From positions 682,001 through 746,000 of the forward strand of contig CAWBXO010000002.1 in NCBI GenBank assembly GCA_963792785.1: a stretch of DNA of 64,000 bases, read 5' to 3'. The position numbers and the translations under genes are program-made. This document shows, piece by piece, positions 53,022 to 63,607 of the stretch (its first letter is position 1; each line of letters opens with the position of its first letter). The notes below the pieces were generated by a model. That model saw only the letters and a list, made by a program, of their open reading frames with translations, did not search any database and was not told where the DNA came from. This DNA is from CAWIMX01 sp963792785. Its GTDB lineage: Bacteria; Acidobacteriota; Vicinamibacteria; Vicinamibacterales; CAVVIG01.

Positions 53022-54078
53022 GAGGTGCCGGCTCCTGCTGGGTGAGGCAGTGCAGCGTGCCCTGGCCGAGCACGAGATCGCGGCAGTAGATGCCGACCAC
53101 TTCCCGTCCCGGAAACAGATCCCCGAGGATCTGGAGCGCGACGCGATCGTTCGGGTCGTTGAACGTCGGCACGATCACCACGCCGTTGGCGACGTAGAAA
53201 TTCGCGTAGCTCGCCGGCAGGCGTTCCGCGCCCATGAACACCGCGTGGGGAAACGGCAGCGGGACGATGCGCAGCGGACCCACCGCGGGATCCTTCGAGG
53301 CGAGCTCCAGCCGCCGCAGGTTGTCCATGGACTTCAGGTGGTTGTCGTCGGCCGGATCAAGCTCGACGGCCACGACGATCGTGTCCGCTGACACGAATCG
53401 CGCGACATCGTCGATGTGGCCGTGCGTGTCGTCGCCGATGCAGCCTTCGCCGAGCCAGATGGTCTTCGTCACGCCCAGCCACTCGGCGAATGCGCGCTCG
53501 TAGTCCTCGCGCGTGAAGCCGGGGTTGCGCACCTGGACGTCGGTCAGCAGCCACTCCTCCGTGACCAGCAGGAGGTCCCGCCCGTTCGTTTCGATGCCGC
53601 CGCCCTCGAGCACGAGCCGGCCGCGGCCGTCGGCGCGCGACGGCTCGCGCCGCGGCAGGCCGGTGATCCGCTCGACCGCCGGGCCGACGCCGGCGTCGAG
53701 GCGCCAGTTGTCGTATTTCGCCCAGCCGTTGAAACCCCAGTTCAGGAGGACGACGCGCCCGGCGGGATCGAGGACGCCGGTGGGCGCGCTGTCGCGCAGC
53801 CAGACGCGGTCGGTCGGCACGACGTGCAGGCGGCTGCGATCGCGGGGCACGGTGTGCGCGTCGAGCGCCACGCGCGCGGCCGCCGCCGCGGCGTCGGACG
53901 CGCAAAGGATCTCGACCGGCTCGTGGCGCGCGAGGAGGCGCGCGATCTCGGCGAACACCCAGGGCATCGCCGCGAGCTTGCCCGGCCAGTCCGCCTCGTG
54001 GTGCGGCCAGGCGATCCAGGTGGCGCGGTGCGGCTCCCACTCCGCGGGCATCCGCAGCGCCGGCGCGGCGCGGGTCAT
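53011..54078 (-). CDS. aguA: Agmatine deiminase
   Basis: AguA hydrolyses agmatine to N-carbamoylputrescine. The 355-residue protein has WIAWPHHEADWPGK at the N-terminus, VPTDRVWLRDSAPTGVLD, the metal-free catalytic triad region EGCIGDDTHGHIDDVARFV and the nucleophilic Cys in GQGTLHCLTQQEPAP. ATG 54078 overlaps the aguB stop as ATGA, so the two enzymes of this putrescine pathway are translationally coupled. Confidence 0.95.
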   Translation of the reverse strand: MTRAAPALRMPAEWEPHRATWIAWPHHEADWPGKLAAMPWVFAEIARLLARHEPVEILCASDAAAAAARVALDAHTVPRDRSRLHVVPTDRVWLRDSAPTGVLDPAGRVVLLNWGFNGWAKYDNWRLDAGVGPAVERITGLPRREPSRADGRGRLVLEGGGIETNGRDLLLVTEEWLLTDVQVRNPGFTREDYERAFAEWLGVTKTIWLGEGCIGDDTHGHIDDVARFVSADTIVVAVELDPADDNHLKSMDNLRRLELASKDPAVGPLRIVPLPFPHAVFMGAERLPASYANFYVANGVVIVPTFNDPNDRVALQILGDLFPGREVVGIYCRDLVLGQGTLHCLTQQEPAPLRS

Positions 54079-54971
54079 TCGCCGAGATGCCTTTTCAGGA
54101 TGGGCGCGTAGGCGTCGATGCGCCGATCGCGGAGGAAGGGCCAGTTGCGGCGGGTCGCCTCGATCTCGGCCGGGTCGCACGTGGCGACGAGCACCGCCTC
54201 GTCCGACTCGCCGGCGGAGGCGACGATGCGTCCGGAGGGATCGGCGATGAACGAGTTCCCGAAGAACGTGATGCCGTCGGTGCCGGGCTCGTCCTCGTGG
54301 CCGACGCGGTTGGGCGCGGCCACGTAGATGCCGTTCGTGATCGCGTGGGCGCGCTGCACGGTGCGCCACGCCTCGACCTGCGTCGCGCCCCATTCGGTTT
54401 TCTCCGACGGGTGCCAGCCGATGGCGGTCGGGTAGAAGATCACGTCGGCGCCCAGCAGCGCCGTGATGCGCGCGGCCTCGGGGAACCATTGATCCCAGCA
54501 GATGAGGACGCCGATCGTCCCGTAGCGTGTCTTCCACACCTTGAAGCCGTCGCCCGACCCGTCGCCCGGCGTGAAGTAGAACTTCTCGTTGTAGAGCGGA
54601 TCGTCGGGGATGTGCATCTTGCGGTACGTCCCCAGCAGCCGGCCGTCGGCGTCGATGACCGCCGCCGAGTTGCGGTAGATCCCGGCGGCCTCGCGCTCGA
54701 ACATCGGCACGACGAGCACGATCGCCAGCTCTTTCGCCAGCGCCTGCATGCGCGCGGTGGTCGGCCCCGGAATCGGCTCGGCGATGTCGAAGCGATCGTT
54801 CTGCTGCGACTTGCAGAAGTACGGCGCGTTGAACAGTTCCTTGAGGCAGACGACCTGGGCGCCTTTCGCCGCCGCCTCGCGGACGCGCGTCTCGGCTCGC
54901 GCGACGTTGCCGGCGAGGTCCGGCGTCGCGCGATCCTGGATGATCCCGATGGTGAAGGGCGGCCGCGCCAT
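54075..54971 (-). CDS. aguB: N-carbamoylputrescine amidase
   Basis: AguB completes putrescine synthesis from N-carbamoylputrescine. The 298-residue nitrilase-superfamily enzyme has the catalytic triad: Glu in CLKELFNAPYFC, Lys in TYRKMHIPDDP and Cys in LICWDQWFPEAARI, plus GDGFKVWKTRYGTIGV typical of N-carbamoylputrescine amidases. ATG 54971 has TAAAAT on the minus strand 11 nt upstream (inside the 3' end of ycaQ), suggesting its own promoter and a near-leaderless mRNA. Confidence 0.95.
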   Translation of the reverse strand: MARPPFTIGIIQDRATPDLAGNVARAETRVREAAAKGAQVVCLKELFNAPYFCKSQQNDRFDIAEPIPGPTTARMQALAKELAIVLVVPMFEREAAGIYRNSAAVIDADGRLLGTYRKMHIPDDPLYNEKFYFTPGDGSGDGFKVWKTRYGTIGVLICWDQWFPEAARITALLGADVIFYPTAIGWHPSEKTEWGATQVEAWRTVQRAHAITNGIYVAAPNRVGHEDEPGTDGITFFGNSFIADPSGRIVASAGESDEAVLVATCDPAEIEATRRNWPFLRDRRIDAYAPILKRHLGE

Positions 54972-54982
54972 GTGGTCGGGTG

Positions 54983-54988
54983 ATTTTA
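54983..54988 (-). promoter_or_regulatory. -10-like element of aguB
   Basis: TAAAAT on the minus strand ends 11 nt before the aguB ATG and overlaps the last codon of the upstream gene. The predicted leader is about 5 nt. No clear -35. Confidence 0.4.
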
Positions 54989-56077
54989 ACAGGTCGCGAG
55001 TCCGAGGAACGCGCGCATCCGCGCCAGCTCCGCCTCGAGCGCTCGCGCGTAGGCGGGATCCGTCGGCCGGCGCCCGCGCGGGTAGCCGAAGCGCGCGTGC
55101 AGCGCGCCTCCGCGCGAGGAGACGTTCGCCCAGCCGATCACCTGGTCCCGCCAGAGGATCGGCAGCGCGTAGTAGCCGAACCGCCGCTTCGGCGCCGGCG
55201 TGTACGCCTCGAAGCGGTAGTCCCAGCCCCACAGGCGCTCGAATCGCCGGCGATCCCACACCACCGGATCGAACGGCGCGAGCAGACGGACGGCGTCGGG
55301 CGCCTGGCGACGGCCCGGCCGCATCCCGGCCGGCCAGTACCAGTCGACGCCGTCGACGCGCGCGTGCGGGAGGCGGCGCTCGGCCCGCTCGATCGCGCGC
55401 CGGATCTCCCGGTCCCACTGCGGCGCGCCCCATCGCAGGCGGGCGATGAGCGGCGTCAGGCTCTGGCGCGGCAGCGGCGCGTACTTCCGGATCAGCACGT
55501 CGACGATGGCGTCCTGCCGCGCGGCGCGTTCGGCGGCGTCGGCGGGCGGCGCCAGCGCCGGCGCCGGTTCGTACACACGGATGCCGGCGTCGCGGCGGGC
55601 GACGCGCAGCAAACCGGCGCGATGCATCCGCAGCAGCAGGTGCGTCGTCGCGTTCGACGAGCCGCCCCAGTAGTTGGTGACGGTGCCGTGCGCGAAATGC
55701 GCATCCACTTCGCGCGGATGGACCGATCCGCGCTCGCGCACGAACGCGAGGATGGCGTCGGCCCGCTTGCGCTGGCCGGCGGGCCACGACGCGGCGCTCG
55801 GGCGCGGGTGGAGCAACGCGTGCACGGGACGGGCGAGGAAGCCGTAGTTGACGAAGAAGTCTTCCTCGACGGCGAGCGACGGATAGCGGCGCTCGAGATC
55901 GCCGGCGCGATAGCCCTTCACGCGGTGCCGCAGCGTCAGGTCCTGCGCGCGCGCGGGCGAGCGGATCGGATCGGCCTGCACGAAGCCGAGCCGATCCAGG
56001 GCACGCGCCAGCGTCGTCGGCGGGAAGAGGCTGAGGGCGACGGCGTCGCGCCGCAGGCTATCGAGCGTCGGCGGCAT
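54986..56077 (-). CDS. YcaQ-family winged-helix protein, possible DNA glycosylase
   Basis: A 363-residue winged-helix protein of the YcaQ/AlkZ superfamily (DUF1006/HTH_42). The segment FVQADPIRSPARAQDLTLRHRV carries Q-A-D, matching the QxD catalytic motif described for YcaQ (AlkX), which removes DNA interstrand crosslinks, rather than QxQ of AlkZ. The rest shows the repeated winged-helix pattern HFAHGTVTNYWGGSSNATTHLLLR and LLAPFDPVVWDRRRFERLWG with DYRFEAYTPAPKRRFGYYALP. Enzymatic activity is inferred from family only. aguB follows on the same strand. Confidence 0.85.
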   Translation of the reverse strand: MPPTLDSLRRDAVALSLFPPTTLARALDRLGFVQADPIRSPARAQDLTLRHRVKGYRAGDLERRYPSLAVEEDFFVNYGFLARPVHALLHPRPSAASWPAGQRKRADAILAFVRERGSVHPREVDAHFAHGTVTNYWGGSSNATTHLLLRMHRAGLLRVARRDAGIRVYEPAPALAPPADAAERAARQDAIVDVLIRKYAPLPRQSLTPLIARLRWGAPQWDREIRRAIERAERRLPHARVDGVDWYWPAGMRPGRRQAPDAVRLLAPFDPVVWDRRRFERLWGWDYRFEAYTPAPKRRFGYYALPILWRDQVIGWANVSSRGGALHARFGYPRGRRPTDPAYARALEAELARMRAFLGLATC

Positions 56078-56086
56078 CGGCGAAGC

Positions 56087-56111
56087 GGGCGGTGAAGAAC
56101 CGGGCGGTGAA
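56087..56111. repeat. Two copies of GGGCGGTGAA before ycaQ
   Basis: GGGCGGTGAA occurs at 56087-56096 and 56102-56111 with a related ATCGGTGGGG following. It is a weaker instance of the short-word tracts seen in other spacers, between tRNA-Ala and ycaQ. Confidence 0.45.
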
Positions 56112-56129
56112 TCGGTGGGGAAGGAAAGA

Positions 56130-56205
56130 TGGTGGACCAGACCGGGATCGAACCGGTGACCTCATGAATGCCATTCATGCGCGCTCCCAACTGCGCTACT
56201 GGCCC
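56130..56205 (-). tRNA. tRNA-Ala, anticodon GGC
   Basis: On the minus strand a complete 76-nt tRNA is visible: acceptor GGGCCAG with CTGGTCC (one G-U pair), D-stem GCGC/GCGC with AGTTGGGA loop, anticodon stem CATGA/TCATG with loop ATGGCAT (anticodon GGC), T-arm ACCGG-TTCGATC-CCGGT and an encoded CCA at 56132-56130. GGC reads GCC/GCU alanine codons, GCC being very frequent in this GC-rich genome. Confidence 0.97.
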
Positions 56206-56253
56206 ACTTGGGGGAGGGGCGACCTTCTATTCTAGGCGGTGGACCGCCCGCGG

Positions 56254-57822
<1,569 letters not shown>

Positions 57823-57828
57823 CGCCGG

Positions 57829-57834
57829 ATGATA
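57829..57834 (-). promoter_or_regulatory. -10 element of the carboxylesterase gene
   Basis: TATCAT on the minus strand ends 6 nt before the esterase ATG, implying a leaderless mRNA. No clear -35. Confidence 0.5.
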
Positions 57835-57861
57835 CAAGAAGAGCGGCGCCCGGGAGGCGGG

Positions 57862-58863
57862 CTAATTCGTGCCGAGGTGGCGCTCGAAGAACGCCCAGAT
57901 CCGGCTCCAGGCGTCCACCTGTTCCGGGGTGTCGACCGGCAGCCACGTGAGCGGATCCACTCGCCGGTCGAACATGTGCCCGCCCGGCGCGAACTCGTAG
58001 ACCTTGGTCTCGGCCAGGTCGGGCTTGCGCGCCCGGAGCGCGTCGATGAGCGGCATGCTCTCCTCGATGTTCACGTCCTCGTCGTTCCGGACGACGTGGA
58101 CGAGCAGGGGAATCTCGAGCTTGTCCACGCTGAAGAGCGGCGAGCGTGCCTCGTAGACGTCCTGGCGCTCCGACGGTGGGCCGCCGAACCGGTTCTGCGG
58201 ATCGATCAGCTCGCGCTGGCGCTCCTCGCCCTTCCAGGCCAGGCGCTGAAACAGGTTGGTCACCGGCTCGAGCGCCGCGCCCGCGTGGAAGAGACCGGGA
58301 TTCCGGAAGATCGCCAGCAGCGCGATCATCCCGCCGTGGCTCCAGCCGATGATGCCGATGCGCGCGGGATCGACATCGGGATATTTCGTCTTCAGCACCA
58401 TGGCCGCCGTCGCGACGTCGTCGACTTCGGCGCCGCCGTAGTCGATCGCGTTGTAGAAGGCGCGCCCGTAGCCGATGCTGCCGCGGTACTCGGGCGCGAT
58501 CACGACGTAGCCGCGCGCGATGGCCTCTTTGATGTACGGGATGTAGTGCTCGTAGAGGTGGCCGCGGATGTCTTCGTGCGTCCAGACGAGGGCCGGATGA
58601 CGCGCGCCGTCCGGCTGGAGCGGCTGGAAGACGAACGCCGGAATCGCGAGATTATCGGCGCGGCTGCGGAAGGTGATCTTCTCCATCCGCATCGCGCCCA
58701 CACTGGCGCGCCGCCAGGCCTCGTCCGTGGCGGCCTGCCGGACCCGCATGTCCGCGAAGTCGACCGGGGGCTGCCCGGCCGGCTGGGCGCGGACGGGCGC
58801 GGCCGGCGCGAGGAGGAGAATGAGCGTGAGCAGCCGGGAGGCGGCCGGCGACATGTCTCCCAT
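57862..58863 (-). CDS. S9-type serine hydrolase, exported
   Basis: A 333-residue alpha/beta-hydrolase of the prolyl oligopeptidase (S9)/dienelactone hydrolase type. A signal peptide (SPAASRLLTLILLLAPAAPV) precedes the mature domain. Catalytic elements: Ser in IGIIGWSHGGMIALLAI, Asp in VVRNDEDVNIEE and His in PGGHMFDRR. ATG 58863 lies 1 nt after the preceding gene's stop (TAGCATG); ATG 58854 is an alternative with a purine run before it. Physiological substrate unknown. Confidence 0.9.
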   Translation of the reverse strand: MGDMSPAASRLLTLILLLAPAAPVRAQPAGQPPVDFADMRVRQAATDEAWRRASVGAMRMEKITFRSRADNLAIPAFVFQPLQPDGARHPALVWTHEDIRGHLYEHYIPYIKEAIARGYVVIAPEYRGSIGYGRAFYNAIDYGGAEVDDVATAAMVLKTKYPDVDPARIGIIGWSHGGMIALLAIFRNPGLFHAGAALEPVTNLFQRLAWKGEERQRELIDPQNRFGGPPSERQDVYEARSPLFSVDKLEIPLLVHVVRNDEDVNIEESMPLIDALRARKPDLAETKVYEFAPGGHMFDRRVDPLTWLPVDTPEQVDAWSRIWAFFERHLGTN

Positions 58864-58864
58864 G

Positions 58865-59095
58865 CTACACCGGGCGGGAAACCTCCGCGGCGCGCTCGTG
58901 GGCGCGCGTGAGCCACGCCGAGAGCTGCCGGACCGCCTCGTCGGGCGTCGCGCCATAGAACGGCATGAGCGCGGTCGGCACGCCCGGGACCCGCATGATG
59001 CAGGCGCGCCAGCGATCGGCGCCGACGGGCGACGCTTCGATCAGATACAGCCGTCCTCCGATGGATTCTTCGAAGTGATGGGTGGCGGCGGGCAC
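58865..59095 (-). CDS. Small conserved-looking protein of unknown function
   Basis: A 76-residue protein starting GTG 59095 (MPAATHHFEESIGGRLYLIE) and containing GATPDEAVRQLSAWLTRAHERA, a short helix. It resembles small PilZ- or HicB-like accessory folds, but I do not recognise a family. It ends 1 nt before the S9 hydrolase ATG, suggesting translational coupling. Upstream 250 nt up to the divergent gene at 59352 contain no clear RBS. Confidence 0.6.
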   Translation of the reverse strand: MPAATHHFEESIGGRLYLIEASPVGADRWRACIMRVPGVPTALMPFYGATPDEAVRQLSAWLTRAHERAAEVSRPV

Positions 59096-59250
59096 TCTGG
59101 CGGTAATTGGGAAGTCTGATTGTTGCGAGAAAGGAGGATTGTACGCATACGTGTGTGACAGACAAGCGAAGCGCGGTACGAAGGGGCGTGCACAGGGACC
59201 TCGCGCGGATCGTGCGACGGAGCGGCGGCGATATATATTTCGCCTGTCGG

Positions 59251-59295
59251 TTCATCCACAGGAAATCGACCGTCCGTCCACAGGATTTCCACAGG
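59251..59295 (+). promoter_or_regulatory. Cluster of three TCCACAGG motifs in the divergent spacer
   Basis: ATCCACAGG (59254-59262), GTCCACAGG (59276-59284) and TTCCACAGG (59287-59295) occur within 45 nt. They resemble the DnaA-box core TTATCCACA, but spacing and genome context do not indicate a replication origin. They could be binding sites for a regulator. GGAAATC and GATTTCC are inverted around the second copy. The rest of the 256-nt spacer (59096-59351) holds no gene I can support. Confidence 0.35.
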
Positions 59296-59351
59296 CCTTC
59301 GCGTTCCGGCAATTCCTTGACCTCCATTCGGCCCACACGTACGCTGGATGC

Positions 59352-60737
59352 TTGAGGGTTTTTCGAACGCTGGTGCGTGTGTTGCTGCTCGCGATGCTCG
59401 TCCTGGCGGCCAGACCGGCGGCCGGGGCCGACGACGCGACGCTGTTCCGCGTTTTTTTGAAGGACGGAGGCGCGCTCGTCAGCTACGGCGAGGTCGCGCG
59501 CGTGAACGGACGAGTGGTCTTCTCGATCAAGACCGGTCCGGAGGCCGGCGCACCGATGCGCCTGGTCAACCTCGACGAAAGCCTGGTCGACTGGACGCGG
59601 ACGGATCGCTACGCCTACTCCGCGCGCGCCACCCACTACCTGGCCACGCGCGCCGACGCGGACTACGCGGTCCTGGCCGACCAGGTGGCGCGCACGCTGA
59701 CCGCCGTCGGCTACGCCGCGGACAACGCGACCCGGCTGCAGCTCGTTCAGAACGCCCGGTCCGCCCTCGCGAGCTGGCCGAGCACCCACTACAACTTCCG
59801 CCAGGCCGAGGTGCGCCAGATGCTCGGCTTGCTGGATGGCGCCATCGCCAACCTCAAGGCGGCGTCCGGCGACGCCTACGACCTGAGCCTCGTCGCGTAC
59901 ACCGACGCGCCGCCGCCGATGGAAACGGTGCTGCCGCCGCCGACCCTGCAGGAGTCGATCGCGCAGGTCATCACGGCGGCGACGCTTTCCGACGAGCCGG
60001 CCGAGCGCGAGTCGCTGCTCTCGACGGCGATCGATCGCATCGACGCCGAGGCCGACGCGCTGCCCGGCGACTGGGCGACCTTGACCCGTGCGGCGGCGCA
60101 CGCGTCGCTGCAGAAGGAGATCACGGCCGACGCGAAGTACCAGGCGGTGGTGCAGAACTACGCGCCCCGCGCGCGCGAGGCCGCGCGCCGCGCCGACATC
60201 CCCGGCCTCGAGTGGATTCTCGCGCGCGTGCGCCAGCGCGACGACGCGCTGGGGCACCAGCGTCCAGGCGTCGTGCAGGCCCTGGTGGCCGAGGTCAACG
60301 CGGAGCTCGACGCCGCCCGCCGCCTGCGCCTCGAGCGCGACCGCTGGACCCTTCGCGTGGCGGAGTACCGCGACTACAACGCCCACATGAAGCTGCCGCT
60401 GTCGATCCTCGCGCAGATCGCGGATCCCCTCGAGGACATCAAGTCGCTCGCGGGCGGCACGCCGACGAATCTCGCGGTGATCGAACGGCAGGTCGCGCAG
60501 CTCGAGCAGCTCGCGGCGTCCGTGACGCCGCCCGAGGAGCTGGCGTCGACGCACGCGCTCATCGTCAGCGCGGCGAACCTGGCCGAGCACGCCGCGCGCC
60601 TGCGCCGCGACGCGATCCTCACCGGCGATCTCGACCGTGCCTGGGACGCGTCGTCGGCCGCCGCGGGAGCGCTGATGCTCGGCGCGCGCGCGCGCGAGGA
60701 GCTCACGTCCGCCCTCGCGACGCCCCAGCTGCAGTGA
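59352..60737 (+). CDS. Exported protein of unknown function with long helical domain
   Basis: A protein of about 461 residues with a signal peptide (VFRTLVRVLLLAMLVLAARP then AAGADD) and a mature part that begins with beta-like FRVFLKDGGALVSYGEVARV and continues as alpha-helical segments (DEPAERESLLSTAIDRIDAE; EVNAELDAARRLRLERDRWT; LAGGTPTNLAVIERQVAQLE). TTG 59352 is the start used; ATG 59348 is out of frame. I do not recognise a named family. It overlaps the next gene by GTGA and therefore forms a unit with the AddB-like nuclease. A functional link to recombination is only suggested by position. Confidence 0.7.
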   Translation: MRVFRTLVRVLLLAMLVLAARPAAGADDATLFRVFLKDGGALVSYGEVARVNGRVVFSIKTGPEAGAPMRLVNLDESLVDWTRTDRYAYSARATHYLATRADADYAVLADQVARTLTAVGYAADNATRLQLVQNARSALASWPSTHYNFRQAEVRQMLGLLDGAIANLKAASGDAYDLSLVAYTDAPPPMETVLPPPTLQESIAQVITAATLSDEPAERESLLSTAIDRIDAEADALPGDWATLTRAAAHASLQKEITADAKYQAVVQNYAPRAREAARRADIPGLEWILARVRQRDDALGHQRPGVVQALVAEVNAELDAARRLRLERDRWTLRVAEYRDYNAHMKLPLSILAQIADPLEDIKSLAGGTPTNLAVIERQVAQLEQLAASVTPPEELASTHALIVSAANLAEHAARLRRDAILTGDLDRAWDASSAAAGALMLGARAREELTSALATPQLQ

Positions 60738-63607
60738 TCACGCCGCGCCGGACACGGCTCGTCCGGGTCGCGGATCTTCAGGCCTTCCGGCGCGTCCTCG
60801 CCCGCCTCGCGCTCGCGCCCGCCGCCGATGCCCGCGTTGTCGTCGTGCCGTCGCGGGCGGCCGCCCGGCAGCTCGCCCGCACCGCGCCGCGGGACGCGTG
60901 GCCGGATCTGGTCACGCGCGATCAGCTGTACGACCGGCTGCAGGCCCGGCTCGAGCGGGCGCCGGAGCGCCTCACGCCGTTCGCGCGGGAAGCCGCGATG
61001 CGGGCGGCGGCGGCGCGGGCGGCCGATGCGGGCGCGGCGCCCCCGTTCGCGCTGCGGCCCGGCCTGGTCGCCGAAATCGTCCGCTTCTACGATCAACTGC
61101 GGCGCCAGCGGCAGTCGGTCGATCGCTTCGAGACACTCCTCACCGACAGCCTCGCGGGTAACCCCGACGATCGCGGCGCCCAGCGGCTGCTGCGGCAGAC
61201 GGCGTTTCTCGCCGCGACCTACCGCGCCTACGACGCGGAGCTGGCGCGGCGCGGAGCGCTCGACGAGCACGCGCTGCGCGATCGGCTGATCGCGTCCGCC
61301 GCCGCCGATCCGATCCGCCACGTCATGGTCGCCGTCGGGGACTGGATCGCGGATCCCGACGGCCTGTTCCCCGCCGACTTCGACCTGCTGACGCGGCTGC
61401 CCGGCCTCGAGGCGATCGACGTGGTCGCCACCTCCGGCACTCTGGCGTCCGGTTTTCACCAGCGGATCCACGACTGGCTGCCAGGACTGGAAGAAACCGA
61501 CGCGACGGGGGTGGGCGGCGTCGAGCCGTCGTCGACGCCGGTCCTGCGCGTGCCGGAGCCCGCGGACGTGCCGTTCGCGTTCCTGCGACGGGATCGCGAA
61601 GAGGAACTGGCGGCCGTGGCCCGCGAGCTGGCCGGGCCCGGCGCGCAGCCGTCGGCCGTCGCGTTCGCGCGGCCCCTTCCATATCTCTATGTCGCGCCCG
61701 AGGTGTTCGGCGGCGCGCACGTGGCGTACGCGTCGCACGACGCGCTGCCGCTGGCGGCCGAGCCGTACGCGGCCGCGGTCGATCTGGCGATCGAGTTCGC
61801 GCTGACGGCCTTCACGCGATCCGCCGGCGTCGCGCTGCTCCGGTCGCCGCATTTCGAGTGGTCGCGCGAGGATCGGGCGGTCACGCGCGAGTCCGTCGCG
61901 GCGCTCGACCGGCTGCTGAGCGAGTCGCGGTACCTGGGCGAGCTGGAGCGCCTGCGATCGCTGCCGGAGTGGTGGCGGACCACCGACAGCGTGCCGGCCG
62001 CGCTCGTGGAGACAGCGGCGCCTGCGTTCGACGCGATGCGTGAGGCGGCGGCGGCGCTCGCGCCCCTGACCGAGTCCGCGCTGCTGTCGGCGCAGGTCGC
62101 GCGCGTGGCCGCGTTTCTCGAGCGCTATGCGCGAACGGGCGAGGCACGCGCGGACCGCGCGCGCGCCGCCGTCGCGACGGTCCTGCAGGCGATCGGCGCC
62201 GCCTACGCGACGCACGGCGATCCGCCGAGCACGATCGAAGGCGTCGCGTCGGAAGTCCGCCGGTGGCTCGAGGACGAGACGTTCGTGCCTGAGACGCCCG
62301 AGGCGAGCCTGCAGCTTCTGGACGCGCAGGCCGCGCGCTTCGCCGATGTCGCGCGGCTGTTCGTCGTCGGGCTGATTGAGGGCGAGTGGCCCGAGCGCGC
62401 CCGCCGCAACATCTTCTACCCGCCCGGACTGCTGGCGGCGCTCGGGTGGCCGTCCGAGGCCGACCGGCGCGGCGCCAACCTCGCGGCGTTCGTCGATCTG
62501 CTGCGATCGCCGTCGGGCGACACGACGCTGTCCACGTTCAAGCTGGACGACGAGGCGCTCGTCGAGCCGGCGGTGATCATCGAGGAGGCCGGGAACGCCG
62601 GCCTGCCGATCGCGACCGTCGGCGCGGACGCCTCGCCGCGCGCGCGCGTCTTCGACGACGAGTGGCTGGCGCTCGATCCGGTGGAGCCGGCGCACCTTGG
62701 CGAGACGGCGCGCGGGTGGGCGGCGCTGCGCCTCAGCCGGACGCCCGCCGCCGACACGCGATACCACGGTGAGGCCGGTCCCCGTCCGCTCGCGCGCCTG
62801 TCGGTGAGCGCCGTGGAGACCTATCTCACGTGCCCGTTCAAGTACTTCGCGCGGTACGTGCTGAAGCTCGAAGACGAGCCGGACGATGACGAGGTGATGG
62901 ACCCGAAGCGGCAGGGCCAGTTCGTGCATGCCGTCTTCGAGGCGTTCTTCAAGAAGTGGGACGCGACCCACGGCGGGTCGATCACGCCCGAGTCGCTCGA
63001 CGAGGCGTATGCGCTCTTCGACGCGATCGCCGGGGAGCACCTGTCGCGGCTGCCCGAGTCGGAGGCCGCGCTCGAGCGGACGCGCCTGCTCGGATCGGCG
63101 GTGGCGCCGGGGCTCGCCGACGCGGTGTTCCGCATGGAGGCTGAGCGGCCCGTGGAGGTGGTCGAGCGCAGGCTTGAATACAAACTGGAGGGCGACTTCA
63201 CGTTCGCCGGCCCGAACGGGCCGCGCACGCTCAACCTCAAGGGCTTCGTCGATCGCATCGATCTGCTCGCCGACGGCACGTTCCGGTTGATCGACTACAA
63301 GCTCGGGCGCGCGCCGAACCGATCGCGCGCGCTGCAGCTGCCCGTGTACGCGATCTGCGCCGAGCAGCGGCTCGGGGGACCGAGGCTCAGCGAGGCGGCC
63401 TACATCGCGTTCCGGGAGCCGAAGCGCGTCGTCGGGCTCGTATCGGCACGTTCCGATCAGGACGCGGTGCTCGCGTCGGCGTCCGAGCGGCTGGTGACCG
63501 CCGTGGAGGCGATCGAGGCGGGGCACTTCCCGCCGACGCCGGAGGACGTCTTCCTCTGCGGCTTCTGCGGGTACGGCGCGGTGTGCCGGAAGGACTACGT
63601 TGAATAG
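60734..63607 (+). CDS. addB: AddB-like (AdnB-type) nuclease subunit with Fe-S cluster
   Basis: AddB with AddA processes double-strand DNA ends for recombination. The 957-residue protein has a UvrD-like helicase remnant in the N-terminal half (VVVVPSRAAARQLARTAPRD instead of a Walker A, as in AddB) and a C-terminal PD-(D/E)xK nuclease with GFVDRIDLLAD and LIDYKLGRAPN. A four-cysteine iron-sulfur site is visible: CPFKYFARY before the nuclease core and CGFCGYGAVC at the end. GTG 60734 overlaps the upstream stop (GTGA); TTG 63600 of addA overlaps its last codons. The AddB name is chosen by analogy and AdnB is also possible. Confidence 0.88.
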   Translation: MITPRRTRLVRVADLQAFRRVLARLALAPAADARVVVVPSRAAARQLARTAPRDAWPDLVTRDQLYDRLQARLERAPERLTPFAREAAMRAAAARAADAGAAPPFALRPGLVAEIVRFYDQLRRQRQSVDRFETLLTDSLAGNPDDRGAQRLLRQTAFLAATYRAYDAELARRGALDEHALRDRLIASAAADPIRHVMVAVGDWIADPDGLFPADFDLLTRLPGLEAIDVVATSGTLASGFHQRIHDWLPGLEETDATGVGGVEPSSTPVLRVPEPADVPFAFLRRDREEELAAVARELAGPGAQPSAVAFARPLPYLYVAPEVFGGAHVAYASHDALPLAAEPYAAAVDLAIEFALTAFTRSAGVALLRSPHFEWSREDRAVTRESVAALDRLLSESRYLGELERLRSLPEWWRTTDSVPAALVETAAPAFDAMREAAAALAPLTESALLSAQVARVAAFLERYARTGEARADRARAAVATVLQAIGAAYATHGDPPSTIEGVASEVRRWLEDETFVPETPEASLQLLDAQAARFADVARLFVVGLIEGEWPERARRNIFYPPGLLAALGWPSEADRRGANLAAFVDLLRSPSGDTTLSTFKLDDEALVEPAVIIEEAGNAGLPIATVGADASPRARVFDDEWLALDPVEPAHLGETARGWAALRLSRTPAADTRYHGEAGPRPLARLSVSAVETYLTCPFKYFARYVLKLEDEPDDDEVMDPKRQGQFVHAVFEAFFKKWDATHGGSITPESLDEAYALFDAIAGEHLSRLPESEAALERTRLLGSAVAPGLADAVFRMEAERPVEVVERRLEYKLEGDFTFAGPNGPRTLNLKGFVDRIDLLADGTFRLIDYKLGRAPNRSRALQLPVYAICAEQRLGGPRLSEAAYIAFREPKRVVGLVSARSDQDAVLASASERLVTAVEAIEAGHFPPTPEDVFLCGFCGYGAVCRKDYVE

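Noticed and set aside
59221..59300. Replication origin at the TCCACAGG cluster
   Set aside because: No dnaA/dnaN neighbours, no long AT-rich unwinding region, and only three imperfect boxes on one strand.
59348..60733. ATG at 59348 opening one frame all the way to 63607 (1419 residues)
   Set aside because: The first 460 codons are an out-of-frame shadow of the gene at 59352-60737; the true AddB-like gene starts at GTG 60734 by overlap.
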